This document shows, piece after piece, positions 51,363-60,928 of a stretch of 64,000 nt of DNA. The stretch covers positions 1 to 64,000 of the forward strand of contig NZ_JAUHPW010000010.1 of assembly GCF_030418455.1 (NCBI RefSeq). The letters run 5' to 3'. The notes beneath the pieces were generated by a model. The model did no database searches. It worked only from the letters and a program-made list of their open reading frames with translations, and was not told the DNA's origin. This DNA is from Demequina litoralis. GTDB taxonomy: Bacteria; Actinomycetota; Actinomycetes; Actinomycetales; Demequinaceae. How positions within the stretch are numbered: the stretch's first letter is position 1; the number at the start of each line of letters is the position of its first letter. Position numbers and translations under genes: made by a program.

Positions 51363-51723
51363 CGAGGGCTCCGCCGTCGTCGAGCTGGTCCTCGTGGCCG
51401 TGCTCGTCGTCGCGGTGGCGCTCGGCGTGCTGCAGGTCGCGCTCGCCGCGCACGTGCGCAGCACGCTTACCGCCTGCGCCTCCGAGGGGGCGCGCGTGGT
51501 GGCGGTGGCGCGTCAGGGGGACGATGCGGGCGCCGCCCGGGCGGCCGCGTGCGCCGAGGCGTCGCTCGGGCTCGGCACGGTGGTCGCGGTCGCGCGCGAG
51601 GACCTCGGCGGGCGTCCCGCGGTGCGGGTGACCGTCACCGGGGACGCGCCCGTGCTGCTGTGGTCGGCGGGCACGGTCGAGGCGAGCGGGCGCGCGCTGC
51701 TGGAGGGCGCCGATGGGGCGTGA
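51340..51723 (+). CDS. tadE: TadE-like minor pilin
   Basis: A 127-residue protein with the TadE start D-E-G-S-A-V-V-E-L-V-L-V and one N-terminal helix, followed by a soluble beta/alpha part. It starts with TTG inside the end of the pilin gene (23-base overlap), so the start is uncertain by a few codons. TadE proteins are pseudopilins that help Flp assembly. A decamer copy at 51519 encodes Gly-Asp-Asp-Ala. Confidence 0.85.
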   Translation: MSPSRAADEGSAVVELVLVAVLVVAVALGVLQVALAAHVRSTLTACASEGARVVAVARQGDDAGAARAAACAEASLGLGTVVAVAREDLGGRPAVRVTVTGDAPVLLWSAGTVEASGRALLEGADGA

Positions 51724-52177
51724 CCGACGGGACGATGCGGGGGCCGCGACGGTCGAGCTCGTGGCCCTCACCCTCGTGCTGCTGCTCCCGATCGTCTACC
51801 TCGTGGTCGCCGTGTCGCGGGTCCAGGCGGGCGCCTATGCCGCCGAGGCTGCCGCCTACTCCGCGGCGCGCGGCGCCGTGGTGGCGGGCCTCGACGCGCT
51901 CGACTCCGGTGCGGACCCCGCGGAGGCGCTGGCCTCCGCGCGCGAGACCGCCGACGCGGCGGCCGCGGTCGCGGTCGAGGACTTCGGGTCGGCGTCGAGC
52001 GCCCGCGTCGAGCTCGCCTGCGAGGGGGAGTGCCTCGCGCCGGGGACGGCGGTGACGGCGAGCGTGACGGTCGAGGTGCCGCTGCCGGGGCTCCCCGCCG
52101 TGGTGCGCGCCGCGCTGCCCGCGGCGGTGACCCTCTCCGCGTCGGCGTCGAGCCCGGTCGACGGGTACGCGCCGTGA
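51713..52177 (+). CDS. TadE/TadF-like minor pilin
   Basis: A 154-residue protein, a second pseudopilin: D-D-A-G-A-A-T-V-E-L-V-A-L-T-L-V then a hydrophobic helix and a secreted part with a C-E-G-E-C pair that may form a disulfide. It overlaps TadE by 11 bases and the next gene by four. The decamer at 51730 encodes its Arg-Asp-Asp-Ala-Gly start. Confidence 0.82.
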   Translation: MGRDRRDDAGAATVELVALTLVLLLPIVYLVVAVSRVQAGAYAAEAAAYSAARGAVVAGLDALDSGADPAEALASARETADAAAAVAVEDFGSASSARVELACEGECLAPGTAVTASVTVEVPLPGLPAVVRAALPAAVTLSASASSPVDGYAP

Positions 52178-52599
52178 GGCGGCCGGCCGGGGACGAGGGA
52201 TCCGTGACGGTCCTGACGATCGGCCTCGCGGCGGTGCTGCTCGCCGCGATCGTCACCGTCGCGGCCGTCACGCACGTCCAGCTGCAGCGCTCGCGGCTCG
52301 CGCACGCGGCCGACGAGGTCGCGCTCGCGGCGTCGGACGCGATCGACCTCGACGCCTACTACCTCGAGGGCGCGGTCCGCCTCGATCCGGAAGCCCTCGC
52401 GGACGAGGCCCGCGCTCAGCTCGCGGCGTCGGCCCGGCGCGAGGGCCTCGCCGGCGCGGTGCTCGTCGCCGCATCGTCCCCCGACGGGACCACCGCCGAG
52501 GTGACGCTCGCGCTCCGGACGCCGGTGCTCTTCGGTGCGTCGTGGTTGCCGGGTACCGTGGATCTGAGCGCGACGTCGTCCGCCCGCGCCGCACCATGA
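52174..52599 (+). CDS. Tad-locus secreted helical protein (Rv3654c-like)
   Basis: A 141-residue protein with one N-terminal helix (V-T-V-L-T-I-G-L-A-A-V-L-L-A-A-I-V-T-V-A) and a mixed soluble part. D-E-G-S-V-T-V-L near the start resembles the last gene of actinobacterial Tad loci. The GTG overlaps the previous stop (GTGA). The decamer at 52470 is read Ala-Ser-Ser. A role as pseudopilin or pilus-associated secreted factor is inferred from position. Confidence 0.78.
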   Translation: MRRPAGDEGSVTVLTIGLAAVLLAAIVTVAAVTHVQLQRSRLAHAADEVALAASDAIDLDAYYLEGAVRLDPEALADEARAQLAASARREGLAGAVLVAASSPDGTTAEVTLALRTPVLFGASWLPGTVDLSATSSARAAP

Positions 52600-52755
52600 C
52601 GGGGTAGAAGGTCCGCAGGCACTTGGTCCCATGCGAACTAATCCCCCCAGCCGTAACGTGAAACCCGAGGCGCCACACACCGCCATCCCGGCAGGAGCGA
52701 GCCCCACGCATCGGCCCCACAAGGGCCTTCCAACAGGGAGAGGGAGTACCAGGCC

Positions 52756-55038
52756 ATGACCACTGAAGCCGTCGACAGCACCACGATCCAGGACGACGCG
52801 GGCGACCCCCGCGCCCACGCGTGGCGTGGCTTCACCACCGGCGACTGGTGCGACGCGGTCAACGTCCGCGACTTCATCCAGGCCAACTACACCCCCTACG
52901 AGGGTGACGACTCGTTCCTCGCCGGCCCCACCGCCCGCACCACGGGCATCTGGGACAAGCTCTCCGCGATGTTCCCCGAGGAGCGCGAGAAGGGCGTCTA
53001 CGACGTCGACTGGGAGACGCCCGCGCTCATCACGTCGCACGGCCCCGGCTACATCGACGAGGACAACGAGATCATCGTCGGCCTCCAGACCGACGCCCCG
53101 CTGAAGCGCGCGATCATGCCGTTCGGCGGCTGGCGCATGGTGGTCAAGGAGCTCGAGACCTACGGCTACCCCGTCAAGCCGGAGCTCGAGGAGACCTTCT
53201 CCAAGTACCGCAAGACGCACAACGACGGCGTCTTCGACGCGTACCCCCCGAACGTCCGTGCGGCCCGCTCGTCTCACATCGTCACGGGCCTCCCGGACGC
53301 CTACGGCCGCGGCCGCATCATCGGCGACTACCGCCGCGTCGCGCTGTACGGCGTCGACGCCCTGATCGAGGGCAAGAAGCTCGAGCGCATGGAGCTCGAC
53401 ATGGAGCGCTCGACCGAGGACATCATCCGCGACCGCGAGGAGAACTCCGAGCAGATCAAGGCGCTCAAGGAGCTCAAGCAGATGGCGGCCTCCTATGGCT
53501 TCGACATCTCGAAGCCCGCCGCCAACGCTCGCGAGGCCGTGCAGTGGCTGTACTTCGGCTACCTCGCCGCGGTCAAGGAGCAGAACGGCGCCGCGATGTC
53601 GCTGGGCCGCACCTCGACCTTCATCGACGTCTTCATCGAGCGCGACATCGCCGAGGGCACCCTCACCGAGGAGACCGCGCAGGAGATCATCGACGACTTC
53701 GTCATCAAGCTGCGCATCGTCCGCTTCCTGCGCACCCCCGAGTACGACGCCCTGTTCTCCGGCGACCCGACCTGGGTCACCGAGACCATCGGCGGCATCG
53801 GCCAGGACGGGCGCCCGCTGGTGACCCGCACCTCGTTCCGCTACCTGCAGACGCTGTACAACCTCGGCCCGGCCCCCGAGCCGAACCTCACCGTCTTCTG
53901 GTCTGACCGCCTGCCCGAGGGCTTCAAGGACTTCTGCGCGAAGGTGTCGATCGACACCTCGGCCATCCAGTACGAGTCGGACGAGCTGATCCGCCCCGTG
54001 TGCGGTGACGACTCCGCGATCGCATGCTGCGTCTCCGCCATGGAGGTCGGCAAGCAGATGCAGTTCTTCGGCGCCCGCGTCAACCTCGCCAAGTCGCTCC
54101 TGTACGCGATCAACGGCGGCCGCGACGAGATCTCCGGCAAGCAGGTCGCGCCCGTGTCCGCCCCGCTCACCGACGAGGTCCTCGACTTCGACTCGGTCAT
54201 GGAGGCCTACGACAAGCTGCTCGACTGGCTCGCCGAGACCTACGTGGACGCGCTCAACTGCATCCACTACATGCACGACAAGTACGCCTACGAGCGCATC
54301 GAGATGGCGCTGCACGACCGCACCATCCTCCGCACCCTGGCCTGCGGCATCGCCGGCCTGTCGGTCGCGGCGGACTCGCTGTCGGCCATCAAGTACGCCA
54401 AGGTCCGCCCCGTGCGCGACGAGTCCGGCCTCGCGGTCGACTACGAGGTCGAGGGCGAGTTCCCCTGCTACGGCAACGACGACGACCGCGTCGACGACAT
54501 CGCCGTGGACCTCGTGGGCCGCTTCATGGAGAAGGTCCGCCAGCAGCCGACGTACCGCAACGCGGTGCACACCCAGTCGGTGCTGACGATCACCTCGAAC
54601 GTCGTCTACGGCAAGCACACGGGCAACACCCCGGACGGCCGCCGCTCGGGCGAGTCCTTCGCCCCGGGTGCCAACCCGATGAACGGTCGCGACGTGCACG
54701 GCGTGATGGCCTCGGCCCTCTCCGTCGCGAAGCTGCCCTACGCCGAGGCGCAGGACGGCATCTCGCTCACCACGTCGATCGTGCCCTCGGGCCTCGGTCG
54801 CACCCGTGAGGACCAGGTGAAGAACCTCGTGGGCATCCTCGACGCGTACAACGTGTCGCAGGGCTTCCACGTCAACATCAACGTCCTCAACCGCGACGTC
54901 CTCGAGGACGCGATGGAGAACCCGGAGAAGTACCCGCAGCTCACCATCCGCGTGTCCGGCTACGCCGTCAACTTCGTCCGTCTGACCCGCGAGCAGCAGC
55001 TCGACGTGCTCTCCCGCACCTTCCACGCCGGGCTGTAG
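52756..55038 (+). CDS. pflB: Formate C-acetyltransferase (pyruvate formate-lyase)
   Basis: A 760-residue glycyl-radical enzyme converting pyruvate and CoA to acetyl-CoA and formate without oxygen. The catalytic cysteine pair is in I-A-C-C-V-S-A near residue 420; the radical glycine is in R-V-S-G-Y-A-V near residue 735. The usual ''R-F'' after A-V is replaced by N-F here. GGGAGAGGGAG precedes the ATG. The 156-base leader (52600-52755) holds no gene. It is followed, after a hairpin, by its activase. Confidence 0.96.
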   Translation: MTTEAVDSTTIQDDAGDPRAHAWRGFTTGDWCDAVNVRDFIQANYTPYEGDDSFLAGPTARTTGIWDKLSAMFPEEREKGVYDVDWETPALITSHGPGYIDEDNEIIVGLQTDAPLKRAIMPFGGWRMVVKELETYGYPVKPELEETFSKYRKTHNDGVFDAYPPNVRAARSSHIVTGLPDAYGRGRIIGDYRRVALYGVDALIEGKKLERMELDMERSTEDIIRDREENSEQIKALKELKQMAASYGFDISKPAANAREAVQWLYFGYLAAVKEQNGAAMSLGRTSTFIDVFIERDIAEGTLTEETAQEIIDDFVIKLRIVRFLRTPEYDALFSGDPTWVTETIGGIGQDGRPLVTRTSFRYLQTLYNLGPAPEPNLTVFWSDRLPEGFKDFCAKVSIDTSAIQYESDELIRPVCGDDSAIACCVSAMEVGKQMQFFGARVNLAKSLLYAINGGRDEISGKQVAPVSAPLTDEVLDFDSVMEAYDKLLDWLAETYVDALNCIHYMHDKYAYERIEMALHDRTILRTLACGIAGLSVAADSLSAIKYAKVRPVRDESGLAVDYEVEGEFPCYGNDDDRVDDIAVDLVGRFMEKVRQQPTYRNAVHTQSVLTITSNVVYGKHTGNTPDGRRSGESFAPGANPMNGRDVHGVMASALSVAKLPYAEAQDGISLTTSIVPSGLGRTREDQVKNLVGILDAYNVSQGFHVNINVLNRDVLEDAMENPEKYPQLTIRVSGYAVNFVRLTREQQLDVLSRTFHAGL

Positions 55039-55063
55039 CCGCTCTCCGCAGACAGACTCCCTC

Positions 55064-55096
55064 GGCGCCCCGTCCCGTTCATCGGGGCGGGGCGCC
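55064..55096. terminator. Hairpin between pflB and pflA
   Basis: GGCGCCCCG (55064-55072) pairs with CGGGGCGCC (55088-55096); inner CCCG/CGGG can also pair. It would reduce read-through into pflA, matching the need for far less activase than lyase. Confidence 0.7.
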
Positions 55097-55127
55097 GCTT
55101 CTACTATCGGAGGCAGGAGGTCCCCAC

Positions 55128-55949
55128 ATGCCTGACCAGCCCGTTCCCGTGCCGCTGCTCGCGTCGCCTCCCATGGAGGTGGCCGACCGGGAGATGGCCG
55201 CGTCCGAGGAGATCCGCGACTTCCAGACCGGCTCGGTCCACTCGTGGGACCTCGTCACCGGCGCGGACGGCCCCGGCACCCGGATGACGCTCTTCCTGTC
55301 GGGCTGCGGCATGCGCTGCCAGTACTGCCAGAACCCCGACACGTGGCGCATGCGCGACGGCGTCCGCCACACGGTCGACGAGGTGATGGAGCGGGTCACG
55401 CGCTACGCGCGGATCATGAAGGTCACCGGGGGAGGGCTCACCATCTCCGGCGGCGAGCCGCTGCTGCAGTCGAAGTTCGTGATGAACATCTTCCGCCGCT
55501 GCAAGGACCTCGACATCGCGACGGCCCTCGACACCGCCGGCCTGCTGGGCGCGCGGCTCACCGACGACGACCTCAACTACGTCGACCTCGTCCTGCTCGA
55601 CATCAAGGCGGGCCTGCCGGACGTCTACCAGCGCGTCACCGGCCGGCCCCTGCAGCCCACGCTCGACTTCGCGCGCCGGCTGTCCGGGCTCGGCAAGAAG
55701 ATGTGGATCCGCTTCGTGCTGGTCCCCGGCCTCACCGATGCGCCGGAGAACGTCGACGCGATCGCGGACTTCGTCGCCACCCTGGACGGCGTCGAGCGCC
55801 TCGAGGTGCTGCCGTTCCATCAGCTGGGCCGCGAGAAGTGGGAGCTGTCGGGCGAGCCGTACCTCCTCGAGGACACCCAGCCGCCGGACGCCGCGCTGAT
55901 CGAGCGCGTGAAGGAGCAGTTCGCCCTCCGCGGCATCAACGTGATGTAG
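55128..55949 (+). CDS. pflA: Pyruvate formate-lyase activating enzyme
   Basis: A 273-residue radical-SAM enzyme that places the glycyl radical on PflB. The iron-sulfur motif is C-G-M-R-C-Q-Y-C near residues 57-64, with the leading ''G'' and downstream G-G-G-L-T-I-S-G-G-E-P typical of the family. The N-terminal 40 residues are an extra acidic segment. GGAGG precedes the ATG. Confidence 0.95.
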   Translation: MPDQPVPVPLLASPPMEVADREMAASEEIRDFQTGSVHSWDLVTGADGPGTRMTLFLSGCGMRCQYCQNPDTWRMRDGVRHTVDEVMERVTRYARIMKVTGGGLTISGGEPLLQSKFVMNIFRRCKDLDIATALDTAGLLGARLTDDDLNYVDLVLLDIKAGLPDVYQRVTGRPLQPTLDFARRLSGLGKKMWIRFVLVPGLTDAPENVDAIADFVATLDGVERLEVLPFHQLGREKWELSGEPYLLEDTQPPDAALIERVKEQFALRGINVM

Positions 55950-56069
55950 CCGGCCCTTCGCCAGCCGCGCCGCGCGAATCGCCCCTTGCGCGACGTGGGG
56001 AAGGCGTGCCTAGGGTGGGACGATCGCGCGCGGCCGTGACGGGGCTGCGCCCGACGGGGGGAGCCGACG

Positions 56070-57434
56070 ATGGCCTTCACAGTGGTGGACCCGGTCGCCG
56101 GGGTCAGGCTGGCGGAGTATCCGACAATGACGGCGGCCGAGGTCGCCGCGGTGGTCGACGCAGCGGACCACGCGTTCCGCTCCTGGTCGCGCGGCGCGTC
56201 GCCGGGTGAACGGGCGGTGCCGCTCGCCCGGGCGGCGCAGCTGATGCGCGAGCATCGCGACGAGCTCGCCGACATCATCGTCCGTGAGATGGGCAAGAGC
56301 CGCGCCGAGGCGGGCTGGGAGGTCGACTGGGCCGTCGACCACTTCGCGTGGGCGGCCGAGAACGTCGAGATGCTCACCGCCGACATCCCGCTGCACTCGG
56401 ATCCCGGGGTCCGCCAGGTGCTCAGGCCCGCGCCGCTCGGTGCGGTCCTGGCGATCATCCCGTGGAACTTCCCGATCATGAATGTGGTGCGCATCGTCGC
56501 CCCGAACCTGGCCGTCGGCAACACGGTCATGGTCAAGCCCGCGCCCCAATGTCCCGAGTCGGCAGCCGCCGTCGAGCGGATCCTCCGCGAGGCCGGCCTT
56601 CCGGACGGCGCCTGCACCACGCTGTACGCGGAGGTCGACCAGATCCCGGCCGTGATCGCGGACAGGCGGGTGGTCGGGGTGTCGATCACCGGATCGCGGC
56701 GCGCCGGCATGTCCGTCGCGGAGACCGCCGGCCGCCATCTCACCCGCGTGTCCCTGGAGCTGGGCGGCTCGGACCCGTTCGTCCTGCTGTCGACCGACGA
56801 CATGGACGGGCTCATCGAGGGGGCCTTCTGGATGCGGAACTTCAACTCCGGCCAGGTGTGCTGCGCGGCCAAGAGGTTCATCGTGATGGACGACCTGTAC
56901 GAGGAGTTCCTCGCGGCGCTCGTGAGCAGGATGCGCGGCTGCGTCACGGGACCGCCTGACGCGGAGGGCGTCGAGGTGTGCGGGCTGTCCTCGCTGGTCG
57001 CGGCCGAGCGGCTGCAGGCGCAGGTCGACCGCGCGGTCGAGCAGGGCGCGCGGGTGGTGTGCGGGGGCGGTCGGCAGGGGACCTTCTACGAGCCGACCGT
57101 GCTCGTCGACGTCGCGCCGGGCACAGCCGCCTACGAGGAGGAGCTCTTCGGGCCGGTCGCGGTGGTGCATCGGGTCGCCGACGAGGCGGCGGCGATCGCG
57201 GTGGCCAACGACACCCCGTACGGGCTCGGGGCGCGCGTCTTCACCACCGACCTCGCTCAGGGCGAGCGGGTCGCGGATCTGCTCGAGTCGGGCATGGTCG
57301 CGATCAACGCGGACCTGGGAGGCGGCCCTGGCGTCCCGTTCGGCGGGATCAAGGACTCGGGGTCGGGCCGGATCGGCGGCATCGTCGGCGCGCACGAGTT
57401 CGTCAACCTCAAGGTCCTCTCGATCGCGTCGTGA
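56070..57434 (+). CDS. NAD(P)-dependent aldehyde dehydrogenase (succinate-semialdehyde type)
   Basis: A 454-residue aldehyde dehydrogenase. Catalytic cysteine lies in N-S-G-Q-V-C-C-A (near 270), the general base in S-L-E-L-G-G-S-D (near 235), and the cofactor site in P-W-N-F-P (near 131). W-N-F-P-I-M-N and the short length point to the GabD/SSADH subgroup. It lies next to an aminotransferase and an amine oxidase, which produce aldehydes, so it would feed their products into the TCA cycle. The exact aldehyde is not decided. Confidence 0.88.
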   Translation: MAFTVVDPVAGVRLAEYPTMTAAEVAAVVDAADHAFRSWSRGASPGERAVPLARAAQLMREHRDELADIIVREMGKSRAEAGWEVDWAVDHFAWAAENVEMLTADIPLHSDPGVRQVLRPAPLGAVLAIIPWNFPIMNVVRIVAPNLAVGNTVMVKPAPQCPESAAAVERILREAGLPDGACTTLYAEVDQIPAVIADRRVVGVSITGSRRAGMSVAETAGRHLTRVSLELGGSDPFVLLSTDDMDGLIEGAFWMRNFNSGQVCCAAKRFIVMDDLYEEFLAALVSRMRGCVTGPPDAEGVEVCGLSSLVAAERLQAQVDRAVEQGARVVCGGGRQGTFYEPTVLVDVAPGTAAYEEELFGPVAVVHRVADEAAAIAVANDTPYGLGARVFTTDLAQGERVADLLESGMVAINADLGGGPGVPFGGIKDSGSGRIGGIVGAHEFVNLKVLSIAS

Positions 57435-57525
57435 CGGGCGCCGCACGCGGCCGCGGCGCAGGCGTGGGCATGCAGGAGGCCGGGACCCCGCAGGGCCCCG
57501 GCCTCCGTTCCTCACACCAGGAGGA

Positions 57526-58899
57526 CTAGGCGGTCAACGCCGCCGCGAGCTTGTCGAACGTGTCGACGTACGCGTCGATCGCGGCGTCCGAGTGGACCAC
57601 CGAGAGCGTCCACTCCTCCTCGCGGCCCGGCGTCATGAAGATGCCGTGGTTCATGTTCCACAGCCACGCGAGGTCGCACAGCTCGGCGTCCTGCGCGTTC
57701 TTGAAGCCCTCGTAGTCCGTGATCTTCTCGGTCGAGAACGTCACGCAGCCCTTCGAGCCGATGCCGACCGCGTAGCCGGGGAGGTCGTACTTCTCGATCA
57801 CGGCCTGGCAGCCGGCCACGATGCGGTCGTTGAGCTCGCCGAGGCGCACGTAGGACTCGGGCGTGAGCACCTCGAGCAGCGACGCCTTCGCGGCCGCCAT
57901 CGACAGCGGGTTCCCGTTGTAGGTGCCCACCTGGTAGACCTTGCCGCTCTCGACGACCGACATGACCTCCTCGGAGCCGCCGATCGCGCCCGACGGCAGG
58001 CCGCCGCCCAGCACCTTGGCCAGCGTCACCAGGTCCGGCGTCACGCCGAACTTCTCGGTCGCGCCGCCCGGAGCGATCGCGAGGCCGGTCTTGACCTCGT
58101 CGAAGATCAGCACGATGCCGTGCTTGGACGTGATCTCGCGCACGGCCTCGAGGTAGCCCGGCTCGGGCAGCACCACGCCGAGGTTCATCATGGCGGCCTC
58201 CATGATGACGCACGCGGGGAGGCGGCCCTCCTCCGCGAGGCGCTCGATGCGGCGCTCCATGGCGCCGGCGTCGTTGAACGGCACGGCGACGGTCATGTCG
58301 ACGGTCGCCTGCGGGATGCCGGCGCCGTAGGCCAGCGACGCGTAGTTCTCGCGGTCGCCGATCTTGTCGTACTCGACGCCGATCGACACCATGACCGTGT
58401 CGTGGTGGCCGTGGTACGAGCCGAAGATCTTCATCACGGTGTCGCGGCCGGTGTAGGCGCGCGCGATGCGGATCGCGTCCATCGTCGACTCGGAGCCCGA
58501 GTTGGTGAAGCGCCACTTCGGAAGGCCCCAGCGGCGCGCGAGCTCGTCCGCGACGTCGATGACGTCCTCGGTCGCGGCGGCGAAGTGCGTGCCGAGCGGG
58601 TAGCGCTTCGCCAGCGCCTCGCCGATCGCGGGGTGCGCGTGGCCCTGGACCATCGAGCCGAAGCCGTTGTGGAAGTCGTAGAACTCGTTGCCGTCCACGT
58701 CGGTGATGCGGTCGCCCGCACCCGACTCGATGTAGATCGGCCACGGGTCGCGGCCCTGGTAGCTGGACGCGACGCCGCCGGAGAGGTGCTCCGAGGCGTG
58801 GGCGTACATGGCCTTGGACGTGGTGGTGCGCTCGTTCAGCAGCGCGGTCTGCTCCTCGATGAGCTGCGCGATACGGGCGCGGTCGAGCGTGACAGGCAT
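57526..58899 (-). CDS. Class III aminotransferase
   Basis: A 457-residue PLP enzyme of the omega-aminotransferase/glutamate-1-semialdehyde aminomutase superfamily. Key blocks are S-G-S-E-S-T-M-D-A (PLP phosphate), S-Y-H-G-H-H-D, I-F-D-E-V-K-T-G (cofactor Asp) and L-A-K-V-L-G-G-G (Schiff-base Lys near 280). It sits among an amine oxidase, an aldehyde dehydrogenase and MmsA, so an omega-amino acid such as beta-alanine or GABA is a likely substrate, rather than heme synthesis. Confidence 0.85.
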   Translation of the reverse strand: MPVTLDRARIAQLIEEQTALLNERTTTSKAMYAHASEHLSGGVASSYQGRDPWPIYIESGAGDRITDVDGNEFYDFHNGFGSMVQGHAHPAIGEALAKRYPLGTHFAAATEDVIDVADELARRWGLPKWRFTNSGSESTMDAIRIARAYTGRDTVMKIFGSYHGHHDTVMVSIGVEYDKIGDRENYASLAYGAGIPQATVDMTVAVPFNDAGAMERRIERLAEEGRLPACVIMEAAMMNLGVVLPEPGYLEAVREITSKHGIVLIFDEVKTGLAIAPGGATEKFGVTPDLVTLAKVLGGGLPSGAIGGSEEVMSVVESGKVYQVGTYNGNPLSMAAAKASLLEVLTPESYVRLGELNDRIVAGCQAVIEKYDLPGYAVGIGSKGCVTFSTEKITDYEGFKNAQDAELCDLAWLWNMNHGIFMTPGREEEWTLSVVHSDAAIDAYVDTFDKLAAALTA

Positions 58900-59180
58900 G
58901 ACTCCTCCACCCGACCGGCCTGGCGACGGGCATCTTCATGAGGTGGTTTCGCGACCGCCCGCCGGCCTGGCGCTGGGGTCGCACACCCGGGGAGTGCACC
59001 ACCGACGATATCCCAGGGCGTGTTTCGAATCCATGACGGCGGCCGGACGATGCGTCGCGCACCTTCCGCGCCGCGGCCGCCGTGTCCGGAAGGGCCGCGA
59101 CCGGGACGTCGGTCCTTGCGCACCGCGCCGCACCTGGGGTTCGATGCCGCTCAAGCACACCACCGTCAGGAGTGATACCC
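58900..59180. promoter_or_regulatory. Divergent intergenic region of the amine-catabolism genes
   Basis: This 281-base gap lies between the aminotransferase (minus) and the amine oxidase (plus). It holds a decamer copy at 59045, AT-richer words around 59005-59035, and AGGAG eight bases before the oxidase GTG. No reading frame looks coding. Divergent promoters are expected here, but I cannot place their boxes with confidence. Confidence 0.4.
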
Positions 59181-60572
59181 GTGGCCACCACGGTCTTCGA
59201 GCGCCAGCCCGCCGCCGCATCGTCCATCGCCGCCATGCTCGAGGGCTCGTCCCTCAGCCCGTTCTGGACGGACGATGCGCCCGGCCCCGAGCGCCCCGCG
59301 CTGGCGGGCAGCCACCGGGCCGACCTGGTGATCGTCGGCGGCGGCTACAGCGGCCTGTGGACCGCGGTGATGGCCAAGGAGCGCGACCCGCAGCGGTCCG
59401 TGGTGGTGCTCGAGGGGCGCCGCGTCGGGTGGGCGGCCTCGGGCCGCAACGGCGGCTTCTGCGAGGCCAGCCTGACGCACGGCCGCGAGAACGGCGCGTC
59501 GCGCTGGCCCGAGGAGATCGACGAGCTCGACCGCCTCGGGATGCGGAACCTCGACGAGATCGAGGCGACCGTCGCGCGCTACGCCATGGACGTCGACTTC
59601 CAGCGCACCGGGGCGCTCGCGGTCGCGGTCGAGCCGCACCAGGTCGGGTGGCTCGAGGCCGAGGACGGCTTCCTCGACGCCGACGCCACCCGCGCGCTCG
59701 TGAACTCGCCCACCTACCTGGGCGGACAGCTGAGCCCCGATGACACGGCGCTGGTCCACCCGGCCAAGCTCGCGCGCGAGCTCGCCCGCGTCGCCGAGGA
59801 GCTCGGCGTGCAGATCTTCGAGGGCTCGCCGGTGACCGCGCTCGAGGACGGCCCGGTGGTGCGCACGCGTGACGGCGTGGTGCGCGCGGGGCAGGTGGCG
59901 CTCGCGACCAACGTCTTCCCGTCGCTGCTCAAGCGCAACCGGCTCATGACGGTCCCGGTCTACGACTACTCGCTCATGACGGAACCGCTCACCGCGGCGC
60001 AGCTCGCGGAGCTCGGCTGGGAGGGACGGCAGGGTGTCGCGGACCTGGGCAACCAGTTCCACTACTACCGGCTCACCGCGGACGACCGGCTGCTGTTCGG
60101 CGGCTACGACGCGATCTACCACGCGGGCGGCCGCGTCAAGGGCGCCTACCAGGACCGGCCCGAGTCGTACGAGCGCCTCGCGAGCCACCTCCTCACGACG
60201 TTCCCGCAGCTCGACGGGATCACCGCGACGCACCGGTGGGCGGGAGCGATCGACACCAGCACCCGGTTCTGCGCGTTCTGGGGCACCGCGCGCGACGGGG
60301 ACGTCGCGTACTCGCTCGGCTTCACCGGCCTGGGCGTCGGCGCGACCCGCTTCGGTGCCAACGTCATGCTCGACATGCTGGCGGGCGACGAGACGGAGCG
60401 CACGCGCCTGCGGATGGTGCGCGAGCGGCCGCTGCCGTTCCCGCCGGAGCCGCTCGCGAGCCTCGGCATCAACGCCACCCGCTGGTCGCTCGACCGTGCC
60501 GACCACCGTGAGGGCCGCCGCAACCTGCTGCTGCGCACGCTCGACCGCCTGGGCCTAGGGTTCGACTCATGA
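59181..60572 (+). CDS. FAD-dependent amine oxidase (DAO family, PuuB-like)
   Basis: A 463-residue flavoprotein. FAD binding is V-I-V-G-G-G-Y-S-G-L near residues 50-59, then S-G-R-N-G-G-F near residue 94, the substrate-domain signature of gamma-glutamylputrescine oxidases. A C-terminal G-F-T-G-L-G-V-G-A closes the FAD site. The GTG at 59181 has AGGAG eight bases upstream. Two decamer copies fall in the N-terminal extension (59216, 59270), both absent from the conserved fold. Confidence 0.85.
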   Translation: MATTVFERQPAAASSIAAMLEGSSLSPFWTDDAPGPERPALAGSHRADLVIVGGGYSGLWTAVMAKERDPQRSVVVLEGRRVGWAASGRNGGFCEASLTHGRENGASRWPEEIDELDRLGMRNLDEIEATVARYAMDVDFQRTGALAVAVEPHQVGWLEAEDGFLDADATRALVNSPTYLGGQLSPDDTALVHPAKLARELARVAEELGVQIFEGSPVTALEDGPVVRTRDGVVRAGQVALATNVFPSLLKRNRLMTVPVYDYSLMTEPLTAAQLAELGWEGRQGVADLGNQFHYYRLTADDRLLFGGYDAIYHAGGRVKGAYQDRPESYERLASHLLTTFPQLDGITATHRWAGAIDTSTRFCAFWGTARDGDVAYSLGFTGLGVGATRFGANVMLDMLAGDETERTRLRMVRERPLPFPPEPLASLGINATRWSLDRADHREGRRNLLLRTLDRLGLGFDS

Positions 60573-60916
60573 ACCTCCGGCCCGGCACCCCCGTCGACCT
60601 GCACACCCTCCCGCTCGAGACCGAGCCGGTGCCCGCCGACATGGTCGAGGACGGCGCCCCGGTCGCCGGCGCGGCGGCGCTCGCCGAGGTCGGCGAGGTC
60701 GAGGTCGGCGTGTGGGAGATGACCCCGGGCGTGGCGACCGACATCGAGGCCGACGAGGTCTTCGTGGTGCTGTCCGGCCGCGCGACCATCGAGTACCTCG
60801 ACCCCGCGCTGCCGACCGCGGAGGTCGGGCCGGGCTCGCTCGTGTGGCTGACGGAGGGCATGAGCACCCGCTGGACCGTCACCGAGACCATTCGCAAGGT
60901 CTACGTCGCGGGGTAG
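60569..60916 (+). CDS. Cupin-domain protein
   Basis: A 115-residue single-cupin protein. E-A-D-E-V-F-V-V-L-S-G-R-A and P-G-S-L-V-W-L-T-E-G mark the two cupin motifs, but the metal-binding histidines of motif 1 are not evident. It overlaps the oxidase gene by four bases and is therefore co-translated. Similar DUF861-type cupins accompany amine and ureide catabolism; its reaction is unknown. Confidence 0.8.
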   Translation: MNLRPGTPVDLHTLPLETEPVPADMVEDGAPVAGAAALAEVGEVEVGVWEMTPGVATDIEADEVFVVLSGRATIEYLDPALPTAEVGPGSLVWLTEGMSTRWTVTETIRKVYVAG

Positions 60917-60928
60917 ACCCGCGACGCG

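Noticed and set aside
51856-55026. 1056-codon minus-strand frame over pflB
   Set aside because: Shadow of pflB; the plus strand carries the complete glycyl-radical enzyme.
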